A stretch of DNA of 64,000 bases, taken from the NCBI RefSeq assembly GCF_932526225.1, contig NC_064038.1, forward strand, positions 3,534,001 to 3,598,000. The letters are read 5' to 3'. The DNA comes from Nematostella vectensis. Taxonomy: Eukaryota > Cnidaria > Anthozoa > Actiniaria > Edwardsiidae. Position numbers and translations under genes: made by a program. This document shows, piece after piece, positions 37,201 through 48,169 of the stretch. The first letter of the stretch is position 1, and every line of letters starts with the position of its first letter. The notes under the pieces were generated by a model. That model was not told where the DNA came from, did not search any database, and worked only from the letters and a program-made list of their open reading frames with translations.

Positions 37201-38742
37201 GATAGAAAAAACTTCCACACTTAACATGTCCAGGACAGAGAGTCAAGTCTGCATCACCTTTAGGAGCTGAGAGTTTAAGAGTTGAGGACTGTTCATCTAG
37301 CTGAGGTGCATTGTGGGAAGGCTGGTCAGCACCTGGGGACTTTTGTTTGACGGCATTTGACAGGGACCCATCAATAAGTAGCTTGGCTGCCGAGATATCT
37401 GCTTTTTCTGGGAGAACGAGAAACTCCCCTTGCTTTAGAGAGAAAGGACAACCAACTCTGTTTTATTATTTAGTATTTATTATTTAGTATTAAAGTCAAT
37501 TGGTCAGAAAAGTATACAGTGAGGGAAAAAACTTTCTAGATTATTCGTAACACTACTTTTTCCTGCTTTAAATCAGTAATTATTTTGATGTTTCACCCTC
37601 CCTCTCCCCACCAAAACAAAGTTTTCAAAACCATGGCAGGTAAAAAGGGAGAGTAGGGTAACAAAGAATGAGCTTTCAAAACAATAGACAATATTTTCTA
37701 TATAAGTATTGTCAATAGCTGTGAGTAAGAGAAAATGCAAAACTTCATATCCTGAATAAATTAGGAAAATGGAGTATAAGTCATAAAGAGTATAAAAATG
37801 TATCATGAATTTATTGTTGTGATAAGCATGGCTGTCAACCTTACTTTAGGTTAAATCTTGAGAAAATACAGTGAATGTATCAGAAGTACCAAGATAGCCA
37901 ATGCGGGAAAATACAGTAAATGTATGGATATTTTCAAGAAAATCAGGCTTGAGAAAAGGTTCAAAATCTTGAGACTCCGGCCTAATACAGGGGAGTTGAC
38001 AGCTATAGATAAGCTTTTATACCTGCTCAAATCCACAAAGAAGAAGAAAAGTTCTGGCTGGCTCAACCTCCCAAATGGTGGAACTAAACTTTGGATTTCC
38101 TTGTAAAAAAAAACATAGTAAGCACAGATTATGGGACCAGTTCATTTTTTTTCGTCCACGTCAGCAGTGGTTTTAGCAGAGAGACGTTATTCATAGCCAA
38201 GGGGCCCTGGCCCCCAACAAAGCTAACTTAGGGTGAAAGTCATTACGTCTCAAAGGTTCTTGAGAAATCACTTTGCCCCCCTTCTCCCCCAAAGATAAAT
38301 CCTGGCTACACCCTAGCTGTTGTTCGGGGGGGGGGGGGGAGTGAGACTGGGGGAGGATGCAGATTTTGGTCAAATTTCACTATTTTCTTCAATACTGCTT
38401 TTGTGTTTGTTTGAATTTGATTTTCCTTTCTTTTAAGGCATTTAAAAATGCCCCCTACTAGAATTGATCGCATTTTCCCCTTTAGTTATTATTTTAAAGT
38501 GTTTAAGCAAACTTACCTATTCTTATTTTTCTAAATTTAGCATTCTGTGGGTTTCTCTCGATGTTGCTGAAATAAACCTGTATCAAATTTACCGCTGCAG
38601 TGCCTTTACTTTTGTCACCCAAGGCCAGGATGGCTCCCTACGTCAGCATAGACAAACACAACATAATTTACTACATGAGAAAACGAACAGGCATCAAGAG
38701 AAGTACGAAATGTTTATGTTTTCTTACCAAAGCGGCGTCCAT
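28300..38742 (-). CDS. UBA- and UBX-domain protein (p97/VCP cofactor-like), complete
   Basis: Twelve exons: 38742-38728, 38637-38578, 37432-37258, 36790-36725, 36631-36559, 36197-36056, 34730-34642, 34218-34149, 33607-33458, 30235-30186, 29127-29024, 28361-28300. All have GT/AG borders, and the total of 1056 nt gives 351 residues plus stop. LLSYMVEMG with YDRCISEKALIATKNTGVQPAMDW (about 97-130) is a UBA domain, which binds ubiquitin. Residues about 178-232 are a charged coiled coil. GVELRLRLPSGQ through EFVVMTSYPQMELSDMEMTLQ (about 268-345) is a UBX domain, which in this class docks on p97/VCP. The architecture resembles UBXN1/SAKS1, but the 95 residues before the UBA are unfamiliar. It is divergent from the gene at 39009. 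Confidence 0.82.
29418..29955. repeat. 20-bp minisatellite with GATCACGTGG core, in an intron
   Basis: About 27 units of the type GATCACGTGGAGGTTTGTTT, alternating with GATCACGCGCAAGCTTCCTT. It sits in the intron between UBX-gene exons 10 and 11. Confidence 0.92.
30415..30655. repeat. 22-bp minisatellite
   Basis: About eleven copies of a unit reading GTCAGTGGAACTACTCTGTT plus TC. It lies in the same UBX-gene intron as the 46-bp array. Confidence 0.92.
30660..32985. repeat. 46-bp minisatellite, about 50 copies
   Basis: A 2.3-kb array whose unit includes CATATCAAGGACACCCTCGC and CTGAAACATGTATC, with single-base length variants in the T run. It lies in the large intron between UBX-gene exons 9 and 10. 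The many ORFs reading TYQGHPRD or HIKDTLA are translations of it. Confidence 0.95.
33021..33213. mobile_element. Hairpin element with G/T-skewed interior
   Basis: GAGGGGGGCGTAAGG at the left pairs with CCTTACGCCCCCCACCTC at the right. The interior is dominated by CGGTTTT-like repeats on the plus strand. It lies in the UBX-gene intron next to the 46-bp array. Confidence 0.65.
35395..35890. repeat. Imperfect tandem repeat, period about 175-205 bp
   Basis: Three diverged copies marked by GACAATTGATCTTCGCTTG (about 35413, 35584 and 35788), each followed by CTCGAAAAAGAATCC or its relic. It lies in the intron between UBX-gene exons 6 and 7. Confidence 0.75.
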
Positions 38743-39008
38743 CTTGAATATGGCTCGGAAACGGTCAGCGGTTGCTGCGCCCGTAGTACATTTGCTTAGC
38801 GGATTCCCGTAAAGCGCATGTTCTTAAGACATTTTTCTGTTTTTATTGACCAATCACAGCCTACGAAATGAAAATAAGACTTGTCTGAGAATCATACGGA
38901 GTCTTTTTTGAGAAAACAACGCTATAGGCAACCCGATTTTGAGAGGAAAAGAATCGGCCGATTGCTGAAGAACTTGGATAGAAGAACAAACATTAATCAG
39001 CCTTGAAG
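38743..39008. promoter_or_regulatory. Bidirectional promoter interval (266 bp)
   Basis: The start codons of the UBX gene (minus) and the UPF0729-like gene (plus) face away from each other across 266 bp. No TATA box is evident. This is inferred from gene positions only. Confidence 0.5.
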
Positions 39009-40337
39009 ATGGTATGAATATCGTGTATACTTGTGCCTCTTGCATTGTTCATATGGCACAAGTTAATACAGCCCTTCATTGATCGATGGTATGGCGTGAA
39101 GAAGATCCAAGGTCTCCCGGAGAAAGACAAAGTAAAGGTTAGTTTAGCCCGGGAGTCGATCATTTTCCATCCTCTTGTAAAGTGATTTAGACACTATTTT
39201 TTAATTTAATGTATGAGAAAGATGGAGCTAAGTTCAAGGTTTTTGGAGTTTTTTTTCCACCGCTGTCTTTATTATTTCATAACAAGTGGATAGCAAAATT
39301 CTTAAGCTTTTATTTCATCTTTCGCTGTGTTTTTATTTACAATGGTTTATTATGTTGAACTTTGCTGTATATCTTTTTCTCAAGTTCGTGATCAGCGTGA
39401 TAATCAACTCGAAGACTTATTTTGCATTTCTATGCAAGCACCGGAACCTTGGCAGGTTTTAGCCCAAGTTGATATTGCACCGTTTCCTGATGTCATTCGG
39501 CATGGTTCCGTTTTATTGGATGAACTCATACAAAATTCATAAAGGGAGGGTTTTTCAATTCTTCAAAATTCTCACCTTGAAACATATTGTCCTTAAAAAC
39601 TGACTCAATGTCTTAGTTTAAATGCTTGGCTTGACAGAGTTCTCTGTGTTGTCATGTCATAATTATTTCTGGATTGTCCTGTTTGTTCCTCTAAAAATTT
39701 GCATAAGGACTAACATTTATGGCTAACCTTCAACATACCTGTCCTCTTATCTACATTTACCTAAAAATGGTATAAAGTCACATTGTGAGCTCTTTGTAGA
39801 TGGGTATTCTGATGTTGCTCTAAGAGCCCTGTGGCCAGGGTCGGGGTCAGAGTTGCTTTAAATTCTAGGTTACACACCTAGACCAGTGTGTATGCACAGG
39901 AAGCAACAGTATATATTTTTTGTCACGCTGTTGCACGTGCAACCAAAATGCCACAGACTGGCGGGCCACAGCTGATCTATAATGGCCTAGAAATTCGGTC
40001 AGAGTGCTTATTTAGCATAGTTTTGGAGTCAAATTTCCTTTTGTTCGTATTTAGGATCAGCTTTGGCATTTTGGATGTGCGTGCAACATTATGAAAACAG
40101 TCTATTATCAAAAACAAAAGTTCACACCATATTTTTAGCTGAAAGTACTAGTACTAAATAAGATGCCAAGATAATGTTTAGATTCCATCCAATTTTTAGT
40201 ATCAGAAGCACAAGCCACTAACTTAGCATTTTGTCTGATTCCAGGATGGTGGTGGAGAAATAAAAGAAATAAAGGAAGAAGTGTCTTCTAAGGTGGAAGA
40301 TGGGTTACTTGCTGATGGGCATGCAAAGAGTGACTGA
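39009..40337 (+). CDS. UPF0729/C18orf32-like protein, candidate selenoprotein (in-frame UGA at codon 3)
   Basis: Exon 1 is 39009-39137 and exon 2 is 40245-40337 (acceptor CCAG, phase 0); 74 codons including stop. The frame reads Met-Val-UGA-Ile-Ser-Cys, then ILVPLALFIWHKLIQPF and DRWYGVKKIQ. As I recall it, human C18orf32 is 76 residues, begins MVCIPC, and has the same hydrophobic helix followed by a basic PKKAIQ-like segment. The UGA (39015-39017) therefore falls on the first Cys of a CxxC, giving UxxC, a common selenoprotein pattern. A SECIS-like fold lies 48 nt after the stop. The helix suggests a membrane or lipid-droplet protein. Alternatively, a 51-nt GT/AG segment (39012-39062) could be spliced out, removing the UGA and the helix. 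Confidence 0.7.
39384..39542 (+). other. Exon-like open segment in the UPF0729-like intron
   Basis: After TTTTCTCAAG an open frame runs to TAA at 39540-39542, reading RDQRDNQLEDLFCISMQAPE, then PWQVLAQVDIAPFPDVIRHG. The composition looks like protein, but I recognise no family and found no partner exons. Confidence 0.25.
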
Positions 40338-40380
40338 TCTCAAGTGCTTGGGCATATAATAGGTCCTCTTCAGTGGATGA

Positions 40381-40440
40381 CTTAATGAAGGCTTGTGATA
40401 AAATCCTAAGCTTTTATGGAAAATCACAAGTATGATGAAC
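40381..40440 (+). promoter_or_regulatory. SECIS-like element in the 3' UTR
   Basis: ATGA (40385-40388) faces GAT (40434-40436), so G87·A435 and A88·G434 form tandem G·A pairs with U86·U436 beside them. A stem of 10 pairs out of 11 links 40389-40399 to 40423-40433. AAAA (40400-40403) follows on the 5' side, then a small UCC/GGA stem (40404-40406 with 40418-40420), as in form-2 SECIS. The spacing from the G·A core to the unpaired AA (11 nt) is in the canonical range. Helix I below the core is weak. Confidence 0.65.
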
Positions 40441-40639
40441 TGTCAACCAGAAGGGCCATTTATTTGGATATTTTGCACTAGTGTCTATTATTATTTATTA
40501 TTTGCAATCATAATCACTTTATACAGATATTCCTTTGATGCAAACAAATGTTTAAAAAAAATGGCTAGAAATATTTGGAGGAATGATAAAGATTAATTTC
40601 CAGACTCATTTTGTAATTGGAAGACTGAATGTTAGTGTA

Positions 40640-40790
40640 TTACAGTGGAACCTGGATTTTAACCGCCTAAAGGGGAAGCTCTGGAAAATAAATAGCCCTC
40701 TAAGAGGGGGCTCTGAATTTTTTTTTGGTTCTACTGAAATCCTGGCCTGTAAAGGGGGGGGGCTCTGGAATATGTCCTGAGGTGTCCTGT
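40640..40790 (+). repeat. Decayed pogo-like terminus
   Basis: CAGTGGAACCTGGATTTTAA resembles the ends of the TA-flanked elements at 19978 and 62948, followed by repeated GGGGCTCTG blocks. No opposite end is clear. Confidence 0.3.
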
Positions 40791-40955
40791 GTTAAAATCT
40801 TCCTTCCTTCCGGAGTATTTAATGAACAACCTAACAACATCCCCCTCCCAGCTAAACAGAAGTACAACAACAAAAAGAAATATTGCAGGTGTATAGGCTT
40901 TTATTTCAAATCAATGGCTTGAGTGGTACCCTTGCGTCTCTTAGTTTAGTTTCTC

Positions 40956-43900
40956 TTAGAAGTTATACGCATTCCTTTCACAAAGAAAATAATCCTTCCA
41001 GCTTGACGAGGAGATCGTGCCCCATTTACCGCTTGATGAGCTCAAATAAACGTACATCCCGGAGTGTCCCGAACTAGAGTCCCAGTTGGTGTACCGAGGA
41101 TAGCTGTCATCAATCCATTTCCAATTGCCATTTCCCCCCTTCAGCCCAATGAACCCGCTTCCACCCTTACACTTCGCAATGGTTCGGATGAACTCGTTCT
41201 CTTCGCGGTCGTTAATGATTGCTAAGTCAGCATCCTGATCCAAACAATATCTCTGGCCCTGGGTCCAGGTCTCCTCAAAGGACGAGTAATGATAGCATTT
41301 GCCATTGTAGTAATACCAGCCCTGCTTGCATTCTGGAAAGAGAGAGAGAGCGCAGCGTATTTGTAGATGCGGTGTCTATTATCAATTAGACTACGAGGTT
41401 GAGTTTTCTATGAGTCAATAGATAGTCATCGAGGCGCGTAGCGCCTGTTCTAGTATAAATTTACTCTTTTACTATAAATTCCGTCATTTTGTTTCAGACC
41501 ACAAGACTTCAATGGTTCCGGTTCGTAGCTATGGTTCAGGCCCCCCTTTGTTGTATTTAACTTTAAAATCCTCAAAGAGCCTTTCTTTTGGCCAATATTA
41601 ATTCAACCCTTTTTCCTTTGCTCGCCCAGCCCTGTTCCCCTTTCAAACAATCACTTAACGATACTTACTGTACCGTAGATATGTCGTCGCCGTCACCACT
41701 TCGTCACCGGCCTGAGCGCGGCATGTATACAATCCAGCATCATTGTAGGTGGAATACTTGATTGTCAGCGTGTTGCCATTCCGTTCAGTCCTTCCATTGG
41801 GATAACTCCCACTCCACGTGATTATAGCCTTTTTATTGACGCTACAGGCCAGGGTTATGGTAGATCCTCCACTCATTTTTATCTCGCTTGGAGGCTTGTA
41901 GGTAAATGCCAACTTCGGCTCGACCTGAAGGATAGTGCTTGCCATCGCGCGCCCCATCTTGTGAATAAAAGGTAAATGTTAGTATTTGTATAGTGATGGG
42001 CCGAATACATGCGTCTCACTATACGTGCGTAGTATAGCAGGGGTTTCATTTAGGCCGGGCGCAGGCTTACCATCCTCACGTTGTTATTATTAGAATTATT
42101 TCGCGTAAATGATCTATTTCAAAATAAAGGTCGAATGAAATCTCATTAAGTTGATATGCTTGATGGTAAGCTTGTGGGTTTGAGCGGCCGGCGAAACTGC
42201 CAGCTTCTATTTTCCGATCGCCGGCTTCTTAAAAAAAGTATTAAACTTATAACTTCCGCCCTACTTATCAATTTCCACCGCCTACTCTGAAACTTAATAA
42301 AACCCCTGGTATATACTTCACGCAGTTTGCCTTTTATTGCGAGTTTGTGTGTAACAAGCACGTAGCTATAATGACAGATCCATGGCAAGGCGAATTTGTT
42401 AAAGCCCGGCTCACAAATTTACCTCCTAACATTATTAATTGAACCCTGCTTTCCCCGGACAATAAGAAAACGATCTAATTTTGTTAACTTAACGTCCAAA
42501 GGAGGGATATCAACAAAAGTATTAATGAAAGATTTCGAGATAACGATAAAGGGTGGATAAGAAACACAGAAGGTTGAAGCGCATTGTAACTGTAGTGCGC
42601 AAGGGAAGGTCTAGATAGATCCCCGGACATCTCGAGCTATTACCGACTATTTCTATCGCAGCCCGGTAGTGTACAATGAGGTGTAGTACTCTGCGTTATT
42701 ATTTGAGGGTTGGATTGGGTTCCACCCGTCGCCCCTAGCTACACGTCAGCATCCCCCACCTTATTCTCAGCCTGGCAGATGTACGCCCCTGCGTCTCGAG
42801 CTTGAATCGATAACAACTCGACGCTGTTATTCGGCGTGACCGACGCGCGGTTCGGGAGGGGACCTTTGTTCAAGTACCATGTGACTCGGGGAGTGGGGTA
42901 TCCGGTCACGTGACATGCTGGTAGCGTGACGTTGTGCCCTACTATGACTTGCGTTGGCCCGCGAGTGAGCGACACTTGAGGGGGGACTGTTAATGTAAAT
43001 TAAACAACACACTGCACATATATATCCATAACAATAAATATCAAATATTCAGCGCAATAATGAAAATGAAAACTAATAAAGAAAAAAAGAAGAATTGCGG
43101 TCTGAACCATATCGTTTTTTTCACATTTCCCCCTTGGCTATTATCTCACAATAGAAGATGAAGTGAAAGAATACCTTTTCTAAATGTTACATAATCTGTC
43201 GCTTACCATTTACCGACACAAGTGCTACGTCACGTGACCTGCCCAGTCCACCCGCGCTTGCACACTCATACATTCCCGCGTCACTGCTCCTAACGTCTCT
43301 GATCACCAATCCCCCGCGGCCATCATCGCGTGACCTGTTACCAGGCAAATCACCACCAATCCTCTTCCAGCTGACGACTGCGTTTGGGTCACCGCTAATA
43401 ATCGAGCAATTCAGTTGTGCAGACGCACTTGCGTTGACGTTCAGTTCTCGTGGTGAGATCTCTGCTCTCGGGGCGTTCCTTATTCTCCCAGGCTCCCCCT
43501 TAAGCCCACGAGGCCCAACATCCCCTTTCGGCCCCCTCTCACCCTTGATTCCCGGTGGGCCCCGGATACCCTGTTTTCCGTCGGCTCCAGGTTGACCCGG
43601 AGGCCCTGCTGGTCCACGTCGTCCTCGTTTTCCAGGGCGGCCTTTATCTCCTTTAGGTCCAGGGGGGCCTTGATTTCCAGGGGGTCCTTGTACGTACTGC
43701 GTTTTACTAGCGGCAAGTACTGCCAAGGTCTTTGTTATCGCTGCGAGCTGCTGCTGTAAACTAAGGATTTGTCCTCCCGTGGGGGTAGGGGTCGGGGCTG
43801 CCCTTCGTTGGCGTTGGTGCGCATCTCTTTTTGCGTCACTGGGGGCTAGAGATTAATGGCAAAGTTGTTTTTATAGGGTGTGCGTGTTGCTTTTATGAAA

Positions 43901-45166
43901 TCCCCTGGGAAATAGTATATAAGTCTACTTTAGATTTTTACCACCATTACAAGAACAATTTGATTCCGCAAGAACGCATCATAAAAACAAAGAACATGCT
44001 GCTTCTATCTGGGCCTCGACATGTTCTTAGCATGTTCTTAGAATTTGGTGAAATCTCAGGCTGGACGTTCTTATGAAAAAAGCGCTTATAGATGTGACAG
44101 TGCGCACTGATACTAAGTCGCTTAGTGTTTTGAGAGAGCGAGAATGTTGTGTGTTTCAGTATCGTTAAGGTCAGGTGGTGTTACCCGCAAACATGCGGTG
44201 TAACATGCGGTGTAGCATGCAACAAAAACTTTTCGCGATACATTGTATCGTATCCATTCTGACATGTTGCCAAACAAATGTTAAACGGAATAATTTTTCA
44301 GATATTCGTCATTATGTGTTGCATTTTTTTAAGCGGGTTCAAAAACACGCAACATTCTGCCGAGTGAACTGATGCACGGAAAGTTGTGTTGCGCGATATG
44401 TTACACGGTCAAAAACTTTTACGTTACAATGTATCATGAAAAGTTTTTACTGCATGTTATCCCGTGCAACACCACCTTAAGGGAAACAGGTTTCCTAAGC
44501 CTTGTGTGCGGTTTAGCACTATGACATGTCGGCAGTAGTCCGAGTAGCAGGCGATTTTATTTTTCCAAAGTTGGTGAGGAAAATTAGCGCTTCCCGGTAT
44601 ATACTTCATAGGGAACGATAAAAGGGCCGGATACTTAGGCTAAGTCGACAGGGGTTTGCCTTCGGTATAATAATGCGTTTTAACTTGTAAATAAAATTCA
44701 GTTCTGTCTTGGCGCTCGTGTCGTGAAGGTTGTATTTTGTTTCTGTCTTCGTAAACTTTCGAGCCATCCGCCGAACCGACTTATTTCACTCTACATATAT
44801 AAAGGGTATCACAATCTGACAATTGTACAAATTACCTGCATGTCGGTGTTCAAAACAGTCGCGTGTTTTCAACATGTTCTCAAGCTCCCGGATGCGTGTC
44901 GACTGCTCGCTTAGTTTGATCTCGACTCTGACGAACTCTCCACAGCCAAACACAAGGGCAAGCACAGCCACTGCGACTACCGCGGGCGAAAGCGGGCTCC
45001 CGAACATTCTACGGGGAATAACAATCGGGTAGTTAGTCTCCATAAAAAATGCTGTATTCACGATCACAAATGGCATCCTGATAACAAAAACACTTAAAAA
45101 TGAATGGTTTACAGCTACTTTTGCATGTTGCAAGTACCTTTTAACCAAAGGTTTCTCGTCTTCCAT
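40956..45166 (-). CDS. Type II membrane protein: coiled coil, collagen, three Ig domains, C-type lectin (complete)
   Basis: Exons 45166-45138, 45008-44836, 43845-43207, 42986-42760, 41924-41669 and 41332-40956 total 1701 nt (566 residues), phases consistent throughout. A short cytoplasmic tail precedes one membrane helix (about 16-36) with no cleavable signal. A coiled coil ([10 protein letters not shown]) follows, then 22 Gly-X-Y triplets (121-187). Ig domains lie at about 195-280 (YECASAGG), 283-356 (YICQAENK) and 357-441 (YTCRAQAG). A long-form C-type lectin domain (443-566; [21 protein letters not shown]) ends the protein. It lacks the EPN/QPD and WND calcium motifs and the C2-C3 disulfide. 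The donor of exon 4 is uncertain (AAG|GTGGGG chosen by phase; GAC|GTGTAG also fits). Collagen would make it trimeric. A surface recognition or immune role is inference. Confidence 0.88.
44167..44480. mobile_element. Foldback/MITE element in a lectin-gene intron
   Basis: TTAAGG...GGTGGTGTTACCCG at the left is mirrored by CGTGCAACACCACCTTAA at the right. The inner arms also pair through AAAAACTTTT..GATACATTGTA motifs. Non-coding. Confidence 0.65.
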
Positions 45167-45204
45167 CTGTCGACGATTTGAGATGAAAGTTGCAATCGCA
45201 GTCA

Positions 45205-45370
45205 CTGCGTTCCTCGATGCGTCCCGTATTTATGGCGTACGGTCCTCGTGATAAAGATCTGAGGTGAACGGTTGTACCGTTGCAGAACTGTCCTTGTGGT
45301 GAAAGTGTCTAACCAATCAGATAGGACTACATGTGTCCAATCATAGGCCTTGTTAGAATACCACACGTGT
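45205..45370. repeat. Dispersed repeat shared with 59.26-59.34 kb
   Basis: In reverse complement, CTGATTGGTTAGACACTT and ACAGTTCTGCAACGGTAC match 59280-59330. This lies just upstream of the lectin-gene start. Confidence 0.5.
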
Positions 45371-46299
45371 GACACTGGGATCGAGTGGCAGAACAGTCTT
45401 CCCTCTTCTTCCCTGGGATCGAGTTTGGTATGGCAGAACGGTCGTTTGTTGATAATATAACTGATTTCTGAGGAATTGATAAAGCAGAGAAACACTCAAA
45501 AAGCAGAGAAACACCCAAGAGAAAAGGATTTAGCAAAAGCCATGTTATCTTCCCTTACTGGAGTCCGTCCTAAGACGGAGACAAGCCATTAAGAGGTGAG
45601 TCACGCTCCCTCACTTCTCGAAAAATCGAGTCTACTTTCGTACCGTCCTTCGCTAGGGGAGATATCCACAATTAAGCAGGTCAAGTAGTTCACAGGAAAT
45701 ATATTTAAAGGCTACTACTGATAAACAAGTGAACGCAATGCGAGTAAAACATTCAATTGATAATCAATCAGTTCCACTATCTAAGTTGGGCTAAGTTGTA
45801 CAGTAAGATTGCAGCTATAAGCTTACAATTATCACACAGTCCCCTAAGTAACCTGATTTGATCTTTCTCTGCCTCATAAAAAGCAATACGGTGAATTGGC
45901 ATATCCTCAGATTTGCCTTTTCTAAGGGTCTGTTTACATTACGAATATCAACCCTGGCTGAAGCTTTAGTATGGCCAGGCGACTGAAAATGTTTTTCATA
46001 TTAGTAGCTAGCTTCAGCCTGTACTAAATTCGTTTTTGAACAGTTAAAACTATTCACAGCACCTCGGCATGTTTTTAGCAGTTCTTAAAATTTGGTGAAA
46101 CGCTGGTCGTTCATATAAAAAAAGGTCCTTATGAAAAAAAGAGTGTTCTTTATTTATGTGATTACATGGAGATATTCCATCCACTACTGGAGGTTGGGGT
46201 GAACATCCTAGCACGGGTGAGCAGCCCAGGCTGGAATTCTCGCTCATATAATAGAAAAAAGCAATTTTACAAGCATTTTAGGAATACCCTGTTGGACCC

Positions 46300-48150
46300 C
46301 CGACTGTGCTGAAAACTCAGCCTGGGTTGAAATTTTTAATGAGATAAAAAGAAATCAACAGTCGTTAGAATGCTTTTCTATCAGGCGTGTCATCACCATT
46401 GACCACCAAAAAGTTGGTATTTGATTTTGAACAGTTGTCATGTTAGACTTTTTCCATAGCTATCTATGACTGCCAAATGCTGCAAATGCTGTTTGTGTGC
46501 CTGCCAATCCTTTGCACCATATCGAATCCTTGCTTAAACAATCCATTAAATTTCATATTTATACTAATAACTATTAGAAAATGATCACTGACACCTCGAC
46601 CAATCAGCACCCTCTATTTGAACCCCCTAAATCTCATAGTAATTAAAGTTTCAAGGGGCAATAGAGAATTAGAGAATGAGTGGGGAGAATTAGTCAATAG
46701 AGAATGAGGCAATAGAGAATTAGTGGGGAGTGTAGTTAGAAATAAGTGCTTACTACTTAGTGATTAGTATTCCCTAAGTTGCAACTTTGTTTTCATTGTT
46801 TTCCTGGATTATTGTTGAAACGCCAAATTAGCTATAGAGAACTTGCTATAGAGCGTATTTATGTTTTTATTGCTGGCTTAGCAACCTATCTACTACTATG
46901 TTAACAGGGGGATTTGTTACTCTGAAGACATTATGCACTTGTATTTTATATTTCACTGATTTTTTTATTTATATAAATAAATTATAATTTTATAATCCTG
47001 ATGTAAAAAAGTTGTAATTTTTAAGCAAATTACAAGCAAAACTGTTGTCAGCAACAGACTGCCACCATCCCCAGACTGAAAAGACACCTCAGTGCATTGT
47101 TGGAAACTTCAAGGCATACTGCTTGATCAGCAGTAGCTGAACTTGACTGATAGTGTGGGACTTGAAATAGGGGGAAGGTTTCTGTTTTTGGTCTGTTTTT
47201 CCCAAAAATTTGTGCAAAAGTACATTAATGGGGTAATTAATAATTTGTTATTTCTATGTAATCTAAGTAAAAATGGCACTTAATCACCTTTAACAGTAAA
47301 TAAATTAGCCTCAGCTTCAGAAACTGGGTCTTCATTTAGTGTAAAAGTTTTTTTTAACATGTTTTTTTTTAACTTTGTCTTTGGCTACTTCTTATACGTT
47401 CATCTGACATTGCTATTCCTCATTTGCCCAGATAGTGTTTTTAAGATGAATTTCTAACATCTTCAACATGTTCTCTTGACTCAATTGTAATATGTAATAC
47501 AAGGTTACAATGATTTTTCTTTGTCACAGGGGCTTCACCACCTTGATAATCTCATCCTGACCAAGTCATTGCACTGCAGTTGTCCACACATCACAGTTGG
47601 TTATTGCCCTTGACAAATACTGCAGAGGAATTCCCTTTTTATTTATTTCAGGCAGTGTCAAATTTTGTTATTCAATGTCAAAGGTGCCAAGGTTAACAAA
47701 ATTGAACCAGAGATTTTGTCATCTTTAGCTCTAAGGCGGCACCAAGCAAATAGTCCAGTTTTGAAATCAACTGTGCCATTGGAATTAAGGACACATATAA
47801 AGACAGTGTGAGCCTAAGTTTCAGATTATTGGTTCACAAATAACATCGAGATCATGAAGAATTCACATGTTTTACATTGTTTTATTTCAAGCTCTAGGAG
47901 ATTTTCACTTGTATGTTACACTTGACTTTTACTACCTTTGTCCATCTATTCAGCAGGCATGATGGATTTCCAAATTTGATTACTGAAGCAACCTTTGTCA
48001 CATCATAGCTTTTAATGTTCTGTTGTAGTTATGTAACTATTTATTTGCATAATCTTTCAATAAATCACATGTTTCCTTGATGACTCCATTGTCTCTGAAT
48101 GGCAATGAAACATATTCCTAAATCAGCTGTTCACTAACCAAATCAACATT
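46300..48150. other. Intergenic stretch with nothing recognised
   Basis: A/T-rich sequence with no ORF over 60 codons and no clear inverted or tandem repeat beyond short GAGAATTAG echoes near 46665-46735. Confidence 0.5.
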
Positions 48151-48169
48151 CCCCTACTGCAATATGCTG

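Noticed and set aside
38023..38099. Exon-like segment reading EIQSLVPPFGRLSQPELFFFF with AG and GT borders
   Set aside because: Including it puts the UBX gene out of phase, while joining exon 38637-38578 directly to 37432-37258 is in frame. It could be a rare alternative exon.
39012..39062. 51-nt GT...AG segment read as an ordinary intron
   Set aside because: It is possible, but retaining it gives a protein that matches the UPF0729 family from Met1 in length and pattern, and a SECIS-like fold is present. Kept as the stated alternative.
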